Program-made: the position numbers and the translations under genes
Notes under the pieces: generated by a model
Seen by the model: only the letters and a program-made list of their open reading frames with translations
What the model was told of the DNA's origin: nothing
Databases searched by the model: none
Shown: one piece after another, positions 46,543 to 54,988 of the stretch
How positions within the stretch are numbered: the stretch's first letter is position 1
Layout of the letters: every line of letters begins with the position of its first letter
Origin: Chryseobacterium cucumeris
GTDB taxonomy: Bacteria; Bacteroidota; Bacteroidia; Flavobacteriales; Weeksellaceae
Assembly (NCBI RefSeq): GCF_016775705.1
Contig: NZ_CP068760.1
Span: 1,240,001-1,304,000, forward strand
Direction: 5' to 3'
Length of the DNA: 64,000 bases

Positions 46543-47226
46543 ATGAAAACAAAAACATTATTTTTGGCAGCACTTGCTATTTGTGGAAGTTCAACAGCGC
46601 AGGTTGGGATCAATACCGCCACTCCAAGTCATACTTTGGATGTGAATGGTCTGGTAAGAGTAAGAGGACTTTCAAATGCTGAAAAAAAGATTGTTGCGGC
46701 AGATGCACAAGGAGTTTTAACGCTTATTTCTCCAGAAGAAATTTTTGCGCCAAAGGCTATACTGAACACATCTACCTCTTCCAGTGAACAAAGATCGACT
46801 GTATACGAAGGAAAATGCTTCCAACCTGGCGACAATGCTTCTTCCTGTACCGTTTCTGTAAACCATTACTCTTCTTGTGCGGGATTCAGTAATCCTGTTG
46901 ACACTCAAATTATTGTAGGGCAGGGAATTAATACAGGAAACGGACAATTTCTAGGAACATGGACAGCCCGATATGTTGATAATAAAGGGTTTGCCAATGC
47001 AACTGCTGTGGCTAATCAGACAGCACCTGACTATCCCAGAATCTCTTATCCAAGTACCAATACAGTGAACTATTTAGGAAGTGGAAATTTTGCGGGTCAA
47101 TGTAATACAGATTTGGTTACTACCATCAATCAGGCCACCGGAGATATAAAAGTAGAGTCTGTAAAGCGAAGCATGTACGCACACCTTGTGTACCTTATTA
47201 ATATTGCCCGCTCCAGATCTTTATAA
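46543..47226 (+). CDS. Secreted protein with VGINT-type N-terminal motif
   Basis: 227 residues. Signal peptide to about residue 19, then QVGINTATPSHTLDVNGLVR, a motif common at the start of secreted Bacteroidota proteins and resembling phage tail-fibre repeats. The C-terminal half carries five Cys (KCFQPGDNASSC, HYSSCAGF, GQCNTD) that could form disulfides. Function unknown. Shares the N-terminal motif with 47563-48693. Confidence 0.7.
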   Translation: MKTKTLFLAALAICGSSTAQVGINTATPSHTLDVNGLVRVRGLSNAEKKIVAADAQGVLTLISPEEIFAPKAILNTSTSSSEQRSTVYEGKCFQPGDNASSCTVSVNHYSSCAGFSNPVDTQIIVGQGINTGNGQFLGTWTARYVDNKGFANATAVANQTAPDYPRISYPSTNTVNYLGSGNFAGQCNTDLVTTINQATGDIKVESVKRSMYAHLVYLINIARSRSL

Positions 47227-47251
47227 TAGTTGATATTTGATTTCAAAAAGG

Positions 47252-47284
47252 CAGCCACAATATTTTCATTGTGGCTGTTTTTTT
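47252..47284 (+). terminator. Terminator after the secreted protein gene
   Basis: CAGCCACAAT (47252-47261) and ATTGTGGCTG (47268-47277) pair around ATTTTC, followed by eight T. Confidence 0.9.
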
Positions 47285-47307
47285 GATACAACGAACCCTC
47301 TTTTTTG

Positions 47308-47331
47308 AAAAAAAGCCTCTAAAAAGAGGCT
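47308..47331 (-). terminator. Minus-strand terminator
   Basis: AGCCTCT/AGAGGCT (47314-47320, 47325-47331) with a T-run on the minus strand. Confidence 0.75.
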
Positions 47332-47423
47332 AGAAACTATTATTGGATGATGAAAAACTTATCCCAAATGTATGATATATTCGTCTCTGGTTTTATGAGT
47401 ACAGTCATATTGAGAATTTTACA

Positions 47424-47458
47424 GTAACATGATTTCTGTTTATCAGAAATCATGTTAC
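47424..47458. other. Perfect 15-bp hairpin without T-run
   Basis: GTAACATGATTTCTG (47424-47438) and its exact complement CAGAAATCATGTTAC (47444-47458) flank a 5-nt loop. No T-run on either strand, so it is not a standard terminator. Confidence 0.7.
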
Positions 47459-47562
47459 CGCTTGAAATAAAAGTAAACAAAAACTGCAAAGAATTAACCT
47501 CGCAGCTTTTGTTTTCATAGTATGTTTTTAGAATCTTTTCTGGTCTGATAACTATCCGGAAT

Positions 47563-48693
47563 TTAATTTTGGAACTTTACAAAATCCAGATAAAAAGTAG
47601 GGTTCCCAACATTAAACCCAGATGGAACTACAAGATTAGTCTTATGAGCAACTATAGGGTAAACACCGGGGGCTGCAAAATATAATACTCTGGTTTGATC
47701 TCTTGGCACAAAATTAATAGGATCGGGACTGGCAGTTCCACAATATGTTTTCCATACTTCCCCTATCCCGGGAATGTAAAACCAGTAATCATTACAGGTA
47801 GAAGTTATTGTAATTCCTGAACGGAAAAAATACCATCCTTTAGCAGGAATATTCACAGAAATTCCTGTTGGCAGGTTATCTCCTCCTGAGTTTCCGGTAA
47901 AAGGATTAACCAGTGTTCCAGTGTAAGATGTCCAGTTATCAGCAAATGCTGTAGTAACAGTGGAAGACCATGTAGCCAGTCCGTTAGCATCACTGGTCAG
48001 CACATACCCCAGCTGCTGGGTGCCGTCCTTGATCTGAAGGGCACCATTGGTAGTTCCGTTATCAATAACAATTTTTGCACTGGCTGCTCCTGCAGGTACT
48101 GTATTGGTTCCCACTAGAACTTTTCCTGTACCGTTGATGCTTAAATTGTTTCCTGCTGTGGCAATATCTGTCGGCTGTGAAAGTGTTCCTCCTAATTTTA
48201 CATCTGTACCGAATAAAGTAAGACCGTTACTTGCTGTAGTAGTAGTTGCCAAAGCACCTGCAGACATTTTTTCCCATGTAGAATTTGTTCCGGTGAGACC
48301 CGTGCTCACGAGTTCCACACTCTGATTGGCTGGTACTGAAATACTGGCATTTCCGTTAATTGTTTCCGGAGCTACAGCATTCACTGTGATCTTAAAATTT
48401 GTATTGTTTTTAATTCTGTAAATCCTCCCTTTGAAGTTTCCAACCCCACTGACAGAAGGTGGTAAACCAAATACAGCATCTGAACTCCCATTGTATGAAA
48501 CATGAAAGTCTGATAATACTAAATTATAAGTGGCTGTAGTAACCGCTTTATAATTAGCTGCCAATGATCCGTTAATATCCATAGTAGAACCTGGATTCAC
48601 TGTGTTGACCCCAACATTTCCTGCCTGGGCAAAAGCAATAGCCGGACTTAAGGCTATCATTGCAAAGATTAGTTTTGTAGAAATTTTAAACAT
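47563..48693 (-). CDS. Secreted tail-fibre-like protein
   Basis: 376 residues. Signal peptide to about residue 22 (AIAFAQ), then NVGVNTVNPGSTMDINGSL, the motif also seen at 46543. A Thr/Gly/Asn-rich middle region (residues about 140-240) is typical of fibrous trimeric proteins. The C-terminal about 130 residues form a beta domain (GWYFFRSGITITSTCNDYWF) resembling a C1q/TNF-like head. Possibly surface adhesion; inference only. Confidence 0.7.
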   Translation of the reverse strand: MFKISTKLIFAMIALSPAIAFAQAGNVGVNTVNPGSTMDINGSLAANYKAVTTATYNLVLSDFHVSYNGSSDAVFGLPPSVSGVGNFKGRIYRIKNNTNFKITVNAVAPETINGNASISVPANQSVELVSTGLTGTNSTWEKMSAGALATTTTASNGLTLFGTDVKLGGTLSQPTDIATAGNNLSINGTGKVLVGTNTVPAGAASAKIVIDNGTTNGALQIKDGTQQLGYVLTSDANGLATWSSTVTTAFADNWTSYTGTLVNPFTGNSGGDNLPTGISVNIPAKGWYFFRSGITITSTCNDYWFYIPGIGEVWKTYCGTASPDPINFVPRDQTRVLYFAAPGVYPIVAHKTNLVVPSGFNVGNPTFYLDFVKFQN

Positions 48694-48854
48694 TTATCAT
48701 TATTTTATTTACATTAATAAACTCAATTGTTTAACATAATGTAAAAGTATCAGAATAAATTCTACAAGAAACATCACCAAGCGTAGAAAAAAACTAAGCA
48801 AATTGTAGAAAATTTTCTACACTCAAAAAATTGTTTTATTCATAAAATTCAGTA

Positions 48855-49469
48855 TCAGGACATGTAAGCTTCATACAGTTTAATAAGATCAGCCAGATTA
48901 CTTGTTTTCAGTTTTTTATGGATTCTTTTTTTATAAGTACTAATTGTAGACATTTGAATATCCATCTCATTTGAAATTTCCAGGTTTCCGTTTCCTTTTA
49001 CCATGAGCATAAAAATTTCATATTCCCTTTCTGATAAACTCTTTACAGCATCCAGTGCGGACGGCTGCAATAGCTTATTGACAAATCCATTAGGATAATA
49101 ATTTCCTTCTGAAAACATCTTCATGACTGCTTCAGAAATTGTATCTACTTTACTGAGTTTATTAATGTATCCATCTGCCCCTTCTTTGATATATTGTATG
49201 GCTATTTCCTCTTCATACGCCGAAAAAACAAGTATTTTCAAAGCAGGATCAAGCTGTTTGATTTCTGAGATCATTTTTTTGTTTCTGCTTTCAGGCATAT
49301 TAATATCCAGAATAAGCAGATCAAATTTCTGTCTGGAAATTTTATCGAGGGCTTCAGGATAATCTGAAGCGGTATCTATCAGTACATCAGGAATGCGTGC
49401 TTCTAAAATGATAGCGGTTCCTGTTAATACAATATCATGATCATCTGCTATAAGGATCTTTTTAATCAT
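48855..49469 (-). CDS. LuxR/NarL-type response regulator
   Basis: 204 residues. Receiver domain with acidic pocket IADDHDIV, phospho-Asp in LLILDINMP and Lys near INKLSK, then a canonical LuxR helix-turn-helix (LSEREYEIFMLMVKGNGNLE, STISTYKKRIHKKL). The ATG overlaps the upstream kinase stop by 4 bases, so they are coupled. Cognate regulator of the propeller kinase. Confidence 0.93.
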   Translation of the reverse strand: MIKKILIADDHDIVLTGTAIILEARIPDVLIDTASDYPEALDKISRQKFDLLILDINMPESRNKKMISEIKQLDPALKILVFSAYEEEIAIQYIKEGADGYINKLSKVDTISEAVMKMFSEGNYYPNGFVNKLLQPSALDAVKSLSEREYEIFMLMVKGNGNLEISNEMDIQMSTISTYKKRIHKKLKTSNLADLIKLYEAYMS

Positions 49470-52400
49470 TTTTTCGATTTTTTTATAATTAATTGGAAAG
49501 AAGTGCCTTTGTTCTCGTTTCTTCTGATTATAATTTTACTTTCCAGCATCTGGAGCAGCTGCAGGATGAGATGAAGTCCCATACCATATTTCTGCAATAG
49601 CAGCTTTTCATTTTCAATATTCTCCTGAAGTTTGGTATAATATTCAATTTTATGGTCGTCCATTCCGATTCCTGTATCTGTAATTTCCAGAATAACAGTT
49701 TCCGGCTCATCTGCCCCGATGATTGTAATCGTTCCGTTTCTTGTATATTTTACAGAATTATCCATTAAATTATGAATAATCACAGCAAGAATATTTTTAC
49801 TGATTTTCACCATTAATTTTTCATCTACATTATTAACAATTGTCGTGTTGTGATTGGCTGCAATCTCATCAAAAAGGATTTTCTTTTCCTGCACCAGATC
49901 ATAGAAAGAATACAGCTCTGTTTCATCAGTCCTGTATTCATTATAAATATCAGCATACTCTTTCAGTGTTTTTGTAAAATTGTACAGCTGGTTAGATGAT
50001 TTGTAAATAGAATTAAGAATTCTTTCAGTACGGTATGCATTCTTTTCATCATAGTCCAAGGCTTCTTTGCTGGTTAAAGCAATAAATTTCAATGGTGTGG
50101 TAATATCATGGGTAATTGTTCCGATGAGCTTTTTCTGCTGTTCAATTTCTTTTCCCAGCTTTATCTGAGTGATTTCCAGATTTTCTACAGTTTCTGAAAG
50201 AGTTTTGGTTCTTAGGCGGATAATTTCTTCCAGCTCACGGTTTTTCTTTTTATGAAAGCTCGTCCTCCATCTTACGGATACATACAGTAAAAGAAGAAAG
50301 ATAAAAACAATCAGTAGTTTAAACCATAATGTCTGATAAAAAAAGGGAGGAATGATAATTTTAATTTTTTTGAAAACGTATTCCTGCTTATCAGAAACGA
50401 GCATCCTTACGATAAGAAAATGGGTGCCATGGCCAAGATTATTGAGTAAAAATTTCCGGTCTTTTCCTACAGACAGCCATTTATTGATGCCATCGTCATC
50501 CAGTTTTGCTTCAATGACAATATTATCAGGGTTTGCATAGTAAGGGACATCGATAAACAGTTCAACCTGTCTGTTCTCCTGACTCAGTTTCAGAATATTT
50601 GTAAACAATCTTTCTTTATCATCAACGAGGACTCTTTCTATATACATCGCTGCGGGATAATAACTTTTAACTTTCAGCGGGTTAAAAAATACCAGTCCGC
50701 TTAATGAAGGCAAAACAAAATCTCCGTTTTTCAATTTGTTGCTATTGATATTACTTCCTCCATTAAACTCGTTGGTACTAAAGCCGGCTTCTTTTGAATA
50801 TCTGTAATAGTTCAATTTAAAATTCCTGTTTTGCAGGTATTTTAAAAGCATGCTTTCTCTTATTTTATACAAGCCATTATTGGTTGGAATCCAGAAGTAA
50901 CCATTAGGATCTTCCATCAGGGTATGCGGTGACAAAAGATTGCCTTCAGAATCACCCGGCAGCTTTATAAGACGGTTGTTTCTTAAAAGATAAAAACCTT
51001 TTCCAAGAGTGGTTACCCATATATTTCCGTCTGCAGTAAGTACAATATCACGAACTGATAATTCATTTTTACCGTTTAAACTATAGATTTTGTTATGATT
51101 GACGGATATTTTATACAATCCTTTTATTGTACCAACCAGAATATCTCCTGCTTCTGTCAATACCATTTTGGTAGGTTCTTTGGCAAACAGGTATTTTTTC
51201 TTTAATGACTTAAAAGGCCAGTTTTCATAAATGCTTAGTGTACCTGTGAACTCGGTATTTCCTTTTTTTTGTTTCACTGCCAGCACGTAATATTTCCCAT
51301 TGGCAAAGAAGAAATCATTCACAGTGTCTTCTCCGGTGGAAATGCTTTGAAAATCTGTAAAATCAGACTTTTTACTGTATACAAAAAGAGTTTGTTCTCT
51401 CCGGGTTACAAGATTGCCCTGTCTGTCAAAATTTAAAAAGTACGATATACTTTTATCGAAGTTTTTGCTTTTAACCAATCCATAGCGGTTGTAGATTTCC
51501 CCTGCAGGATTAATTACACACGAATCATTATAAGGCTGGATCGCATAAAAAACAGCTGATGATTTTGGGATGTTCTTTTTCGAAGAGGTAAAATCTGTTA
51601 AGCTCACTATTTTGAGCCCGTCTGTACTGCTTCCAAGGTAAAGTTTTTTATATTTTTCATCATAATAAATGCACATCAGATTACTTTCGTCTATATGATC
51701 CAGCCGGATCAGTTTTGATAATTTAAGCGTTCCGCTATTGTAGATGCATCTGTAAAGGATATTATTATTCAGGACAAATCCTTGTCCATTGGTTCTGTTC
51801 CAGAAAATTTTGCTTCTGACATCCGCTACAATGGGCAGATCATAAGAACCGGTAATTTTCCCTTCTTCTATTTTTTTAACTTTTTTAGCATTCCGATCAA
51901 TATAAAACAGAATATCTCCTATTGTAAAGGCATTTGGATCATTTTTAAAAAGCGGCTTCACGTCAAGTTTAACCTGTGATTTTGAAAGAAAATCTTCATA
52001 AACAAAGGAATTCTGTGTGATAAAATACCTTCCTTTTTTGAAGTCCATAAAAAAATAGACTCCCGGAGACGGACTGTAGCTGTAATTTGAAATACACAGA
52101 TGATAGTTGATATTCTCCCTAACAATAATTGTTGGACATCTTTTTATGTTTTTAAATACTTTTGGAATTTTTTGATGGATTAAAACCGTTTTTCCATCAT
52201 CTACCGCCGTAAAAATACTGTCCTTATCAGCATCACCATAAAAATAGGTAAACCGCTGGCTATTGAGTGGAAATTTTTTATGAACAAAAAAATTAAGCCC
52301 GTCATATCTTACAATTCCGTTTTCTGTAGTCAGCCAGATAAAACCATATTTATCTTTTATAATATCTTTTACACTATTCTGAGGCAGTCCGTTATCTGTA

Positions 52401-52489
52401 TTGAAAAACTGCACCGTGTATTGTTGAGAATAAAACAAAAGAAAAGCAAACAGAAAACCAACCGTAAGAATATTTCTACACAAAACCAA
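49466..52489 (-). CDS. Two-component sensor kinase with Reg_prop/Y_Y_Y sensor
   Basis: 1007 residues. Signal peptide, then a beta-propeller of regulator repeats (FFNTDNGLPQNSVKDIIKDK, YGFIWLTTENGIVRYDG, GNIWVTTLGKGFYLL), a Y_Y_Y segment, a membrane helix (about 730-750, LWFKLLIVFIFLLLLYVSV), a HisKA with IGTITHDITTPLKF and an ATPase with MDNSVKYTRNG and DTGIGM. Architecture like Bacteroidota polysaccharide sensors but without the C-terminal AraC of hybrid systems. The frame begins with TTG at 52489; an ATG at 52493 is out of frame, so a frameshift or non-ATG start is possible. Confidence 0.88.
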   Translation of the reverse strand: MVLCRNILTVGFLFAFLLFYSQQYTVQFFNTDNGLPQNSVKDIIKDKYGFIWLTTENGIVRYDGLNFFVHKKFPLNSQRFTYFYGDADKDSIFTAVDDGKTVLIHQKIPKVFKNIKRCPTIIVRENINYHLCISNYSYSPSPGVYFFMDFKKGRYFITQNSFVYEDFLSKSQVKLDVKPLFKNDPNAFTIGDILFYIDRNAKKVKKIEEGKITGSYDLPIVADVRSKIFWNRTNGQGFVLNNNILYRCIYNSGTLKLSKLIRLDHIDESNLMCIYYDEKYKKLYLGSSTDGLKIVSLTDFTSSKKNIPKSSAVFYAIQPYNDSCVINPAGEIYNRYGLVKSKNFDKSISYFLNFDRQGNLVTRREQTLFVYSKKSDFTDFQSISTGEDTVNDFFFANGKYYVLAVKQKKGNTEFTGTLSIYENWPFKSLKKKYLFAKEPTKMVLTEAGDILVGTIKGLYKISVNHNKIYSLNGKNELSVRDIVLTADGNIWVTTLGKGFYLLRNNRLIKLPGDSEGNLLSPHTLMEDPNGYFWIPTNNGLYKIRESMLLKYLQNRNFKLNYYRYSKEAGFSTNEFNGGSNINSNKLKNGDFVLPSLSGLVFFNPLKVKSYYPAAMYIERVLVDDKERLFTNILKLSQENRQVELFIDVPYYANPDNIVIEAKLDDDGINKWLSVGKDRKFLLNNLGHGTHFLIVRMLVSDKQEYVFKKIKIIIPPFFYQTLWFKLLIVFIFLLLLYVSVRWRTSFHKKKNRELEEIIRLRTKTLSETVENLEITQIKLGKEIEQQKKLIGTITHDITTPLKFIALTSKEALDYDEKNAYRTERILNSIYKSSNQLYNFTKTLKEYADIYNEYRTDETELYSFYDLVQEKKILFDEIAANHNTTIVNNVDEKLMVKISKNILAVIIHNLMDNSVKYTRNGTITIIGADEPETVILEITDTGIGMDDHKIEYYTKLQENIENEKLLLQKYGMGLHLILQLLQMLESKIIIRRNENKGTSFQLIIKKSKK

Positions 52490-52609
52490 TCATTTTTACC
52501 AATAGTGTAAAGATAATTTATTTAAAACACTTTATTGCTAAAATATAAGACATTACCTATAAAGTAGGTATTTTTCATGCTAAATATTTCCACAGACCGT
52601 AAATGAAGT

Positions 52610-52866
52610 TCAAAGATCCCTTGTCTGGTTGATATCGGTAATCGCAAAGCCTTATGTATTCAAAACTGTTGATCACAAATCGGCATTTCTGGATTTCAGA
52701 AGTATATCTGGAAATAGGAATGATTTTAATAAGTTGCCCGATAAAGTATTTGCCGCATCAGAAAAGAAATAGTAAAAATTGGGCTATTGATCTCCGAAAT
52801 AACGGAGGTGGAAACTCTATGCTTATTGATAAAATCTTGGAATATATTAAAGATCATCAAAAATAA
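52610..52866 (+). pseudogene. Remnant of an S41-family peptidase
   Basis: One frame reads KPYVFKTVDHKSAFLDFRS to a stop at about 52770. The next frame continues WAIDLRNNGGGNSMLIDKIL to a stop at 52866. IDLRNNGGGNS is the S41 (C-terminal processing peptidase) core and the joint needs one inserted base near 52768. The N-terminal part of the gene is absent. Thus a truncated and frameshifted gene. Confidence 0.75.
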
Positions 52867-52875
52867 ATGCGGAGA

Positions 52876-53619
52876 CTAATTGATAATCTCCCCATTATGG
52901 TTTTCCAGCTTTTCGCGGAATCTCTGAAGATCTTCAGGAGCTGGTCTGGTCCAATCTGTCACTTCTCCGATAATTTTCAAAGGCATTTCGGAACGATAAG
53001 AGCGGGTGGGATTTCCGGGAAATTTCTTATCGGTAACATTGGGATCATTCTCAAAATTTCCTGTTGGTTCTACAATATACACACGTTCTGTACCCTCTCC
53101 TTTTGCTAATGCAGCAGCGAGTCCTGCTCCGTTTACCAAAGCGGTAAAATAGATATGATTCATTTTCAGGTCAGACTGATAATTGGAACTTCCACCTGCT
53201 TTCAGTAAATCTCCAATTTTTAAATCTGCTTTTGTTCCGTGATAAAAAGGTCCTTTATCGGACGGATGGTTTTTTAACTGTAATGCCAGTTCAGCATTCT
53301 TTTTTGATATTTCTGTATCTCCCGACTTCTCCCAGCATTGAGCAATGTTCTGATAAAGAGCAGGCAACGCGCTTTTAACAGTGTCATCATTAATTTTTAA
53401 AGCAAATTCTAAAGAAGTTTCAAGCCATTTCAACTGATCCTCAGTTGTTTTCTGGTTACGTGACAGATAATAAGCTGCCAGAAACTTTTCGTGGTCATCC
53501 GTAGCTTCTTCCCAGGCTTGCAAAAATAATTCACCTGCTTTTTCATGCATTCCTTTGTCTTCAAAATTCATTCCTTGCAGACAAAGCTTAATCACAGGAT
53601 TAAAAGGAGAAAATTCCAT
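52876..53619 (-). CDS. arr: Rifampin ADP-ribosyltransferase (Arr) with N-terminal helical repeat domain
   Basis: 247 residues. Residues about 120-240 match Arr: FYHGTKADLKIGDLL, GSSNYQSDLKMNHIYFTA, YIVEPTGNFENDPNVTDKKF and PGNPTRSYRSEMPLKIIGEV. Arr inactivates rifampin by ADP-ribosylation with NAD. Usual Arr is about 140 residues; here about 118 extra N-terminal residues form a TPR-like helical region (KAGELFLQAWEEATDDHEKF). The fusion is seamless in frame. Single gene between the S41 remnant and tRNA-Ala. Confidence 0.88.
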   Translation of the reverse strand: MEFSPFNPVIKLCLQGMNFEDKGMHEKAGELFLQAWEEATDDHEKFLAAYYLSRNQKTTEDQLKWLETSLEFALKINDDTVKSALPALYQNIAQCWEKSGDTEISKKNAELALQLKNHPSDKGPFYHGTKADLKIGDLLKAGGSSNYQSDLKMNHIYFTALVNGAGLAAALAKGEGTERVYIVEPTGNFENDPNVTDKKFPGNPTRSYRSEMPLKIIGEVTDWTRPAPEDLQRFREKLENHNGEIIN

Positions 53620-53686
53620 GTTTGATTTTTTATTTCAAATCTAGTGTATTCTGTTGGAATTACCGGGACAAAACATCAACCACAAA

Positions 53687-53719
53687 AAAGAGCTGTAACA
53701 CATTATATTACAGCTCTTT
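53687..53719 (-). terminator. Terminator downstream of tRNA-Ala
   Basis: AAAGAGCTGTAA (53687-53698) and TTACAGCTCTTT (53708-53719) pair perfectly; T-run on the minus strand. Confidence 0.85.
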
Positions 53720-53721
53720 AG

Positions 53722-53795
53722 TGGAGAATACGGGATTCGAACCCGTGACCTTTTGACTGCCAGTCAAACGCGCTAGCCAACTGCGCCAATCCCCC
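53722..53795 (-). tRNA. tRNA-Ala (anticodon GGC)
   Basis: 74 nt on the minus strand. Acceptor GGGGGAT pairs with ATTCTCC and gives a G3-U70 pair, the alanine identity element. The anticodon stem TTTGA/TCAAA encloses loop CTGGCAG, so the anticodon is GGC (codon GCC). The T arm reads ACGGGTTCGAATCCCGT. CCA is not encoded. Confidence 0.95.
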
Positions 53796-53908
53796 GTATT
53801 TTGTTTTTAAAGCGGTACAAAAGTAAGTATTTAAATGGTATTTGCAAATATTTTATCGTTTTTATTGAAATAAATTAGCTTTAATCTTCATAAAACTTGA
53901 ATTGCCCA

Positions 53909-53938
53909 TTGAATAACTACCAATTACCACTATTTTTG
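53909..53938 (+). promoter_or_regulatory. Flavobacterial promoter, TTG-N19-TATTTTTG
   Basis: TTG at 53909-53911, TATTTTTG at 53931-53938, spacer 19. Full consensus, 19 bases upstream of the ATG at 53958. Confidence 0.75.
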
Positions 53939-53957
53939 TCCGAAATTATATTACCTT

Positions 53958-54494
53958 ATGCAGCTCTACACAGAAAGATTAGTTCTACGGGACATTACGA
54001 TTGAGGATCAACAAGACATTTTCGACTACCGTTCCGATGCTGAAGCCAATAGATTTCAAGGCTGGATCCCTGAAACGCTGGAAGAGGTGGAAAATTTTAT
54101 CCTGAGAAATACTAAAGAATTTAACCAGCCTGAAAGCTGGTATCAGCTGTTAATTACGGATAAAGAAACAAAAACGGTTATCGGAGATATCGGAGTTCAT
54201 TTTACCGGAGATGAAAATGCACAGGTAGAACTGGGAATTACATTAAATACGTCTTTTCAGGGAAAAGGATATGCTTCTGAGTCTTTAAAAGGCATCATAA
54301 GTCACCTGTTTGATGATTTACATAAACACAGAATTACAGCGTCTGTGGATCCGGACAACACAGCTTCTATTCTATTGATGGAAAGAATCGGTTTACGAAA
54401 AGAAGGTCATTTTGTAAAAAGTCTGTTCTGGAAAAATAAATGGGTTGATGACGTTATTTATGCGATTCTTCGGGAAGAATGGCCTGCCAGATAA
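53958..54494 (+). CDS. GNAT acetyltransferase, RimJ/RimL type
   Basis: 178 residues. Starts MQLYTERLVLRDITIEDQQD and carries the acetyl-CoA loop FQGKGYASESLKGII and the C-terminal MERIGLRKEGHF, typical of the RimJ/RimL branch that acetylates protein N-termini or small amines. Substrate unknown. It has a consensus promoter and stands alone. Confidence 0.88.
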   Translation: MQLYTERLVLRDITIEDQQDIFDYRSDAEANRFQGWIPETLEEVENFILRNTKEFNQPESWYQLLITDKETKTVIGDIGVHFTGDENAQVELGITLNTSFQGKGYASESLKGIISHLFDDLHKHRITASVDPDNTASILLMERIGLRKEGHFVKSLFWKNKWVDDVIYAILREEWPAR

Positions 54495-54577
54495 GAATAC
54501 AACTCCTTTCCGGGGATCAATATCACCATCAACAGTTCCGGCCATCTATTTTTACAAAAGTAACAACAGAAATCAAC

Positions 54578-54802
54578 TTACAGTACTGTATATTTTTCGT
54601 AAAATGGAGTGAGTTTTGTTCTTACGATAATTAAAGTGACTAAGTCATTGCATATTAAGCAGGATATGATCATTGTCCTGTACCATTCTTTAATTGTAAC
54701 CGTAATCCAGTTATCATTTTCTACCAATGGATACCTCTCTTTTTTAAAATACATAATTACATGATCCTTCCTCTTTCCGTTGAGTGAAAATAAGTCTTTC
54801 AT
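54578..54802 (-). CDS. Small hypothetical protein
   Basis: 74 residues, ATG at 54802. Mixed sequence MKDLFSLNGKRKDHVIMYFKK with a hydrophobic middle (MIISCLICNDLVTLIIV). No family recognised and no clear promoter box; codon pattern looks plausible but it could be a chance ORF. Confidence 0.4.
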   Translation of the reverse strand: MKDLFSLNGKRKDHVIMYFKKERYPLVENDNWITVTIKEWYRTMIISCLICNDLVTLIIVRTKLTPFYEKYTVL

Positions 54803-54988
54803 AATGTTTTTGTAATCTGGTTGCTCTTATTTTAGCAGGTGTTATGTTGGGCTTACTTCAGGCTTTAGTTTATTCCAAATATAGTGAAATAATTAAAATT
54901 TATTGTACAATATTCACCGTAAAGAATATTATTAACAAAATATTCACATAAAATACTTATTAAAAGAAATATTTTCTGAAACTTTAAC

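Larger units (their letters stand above)
47227..47562. other. Hairpin-rich region between convergent genes
   Basis: No gene. Three hairpins: 47252-47277 (terminator), 47314-47331 (minus-strand terminator) and a T-run-less perfect stem at 47424-47458. Confidence 0.7.
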
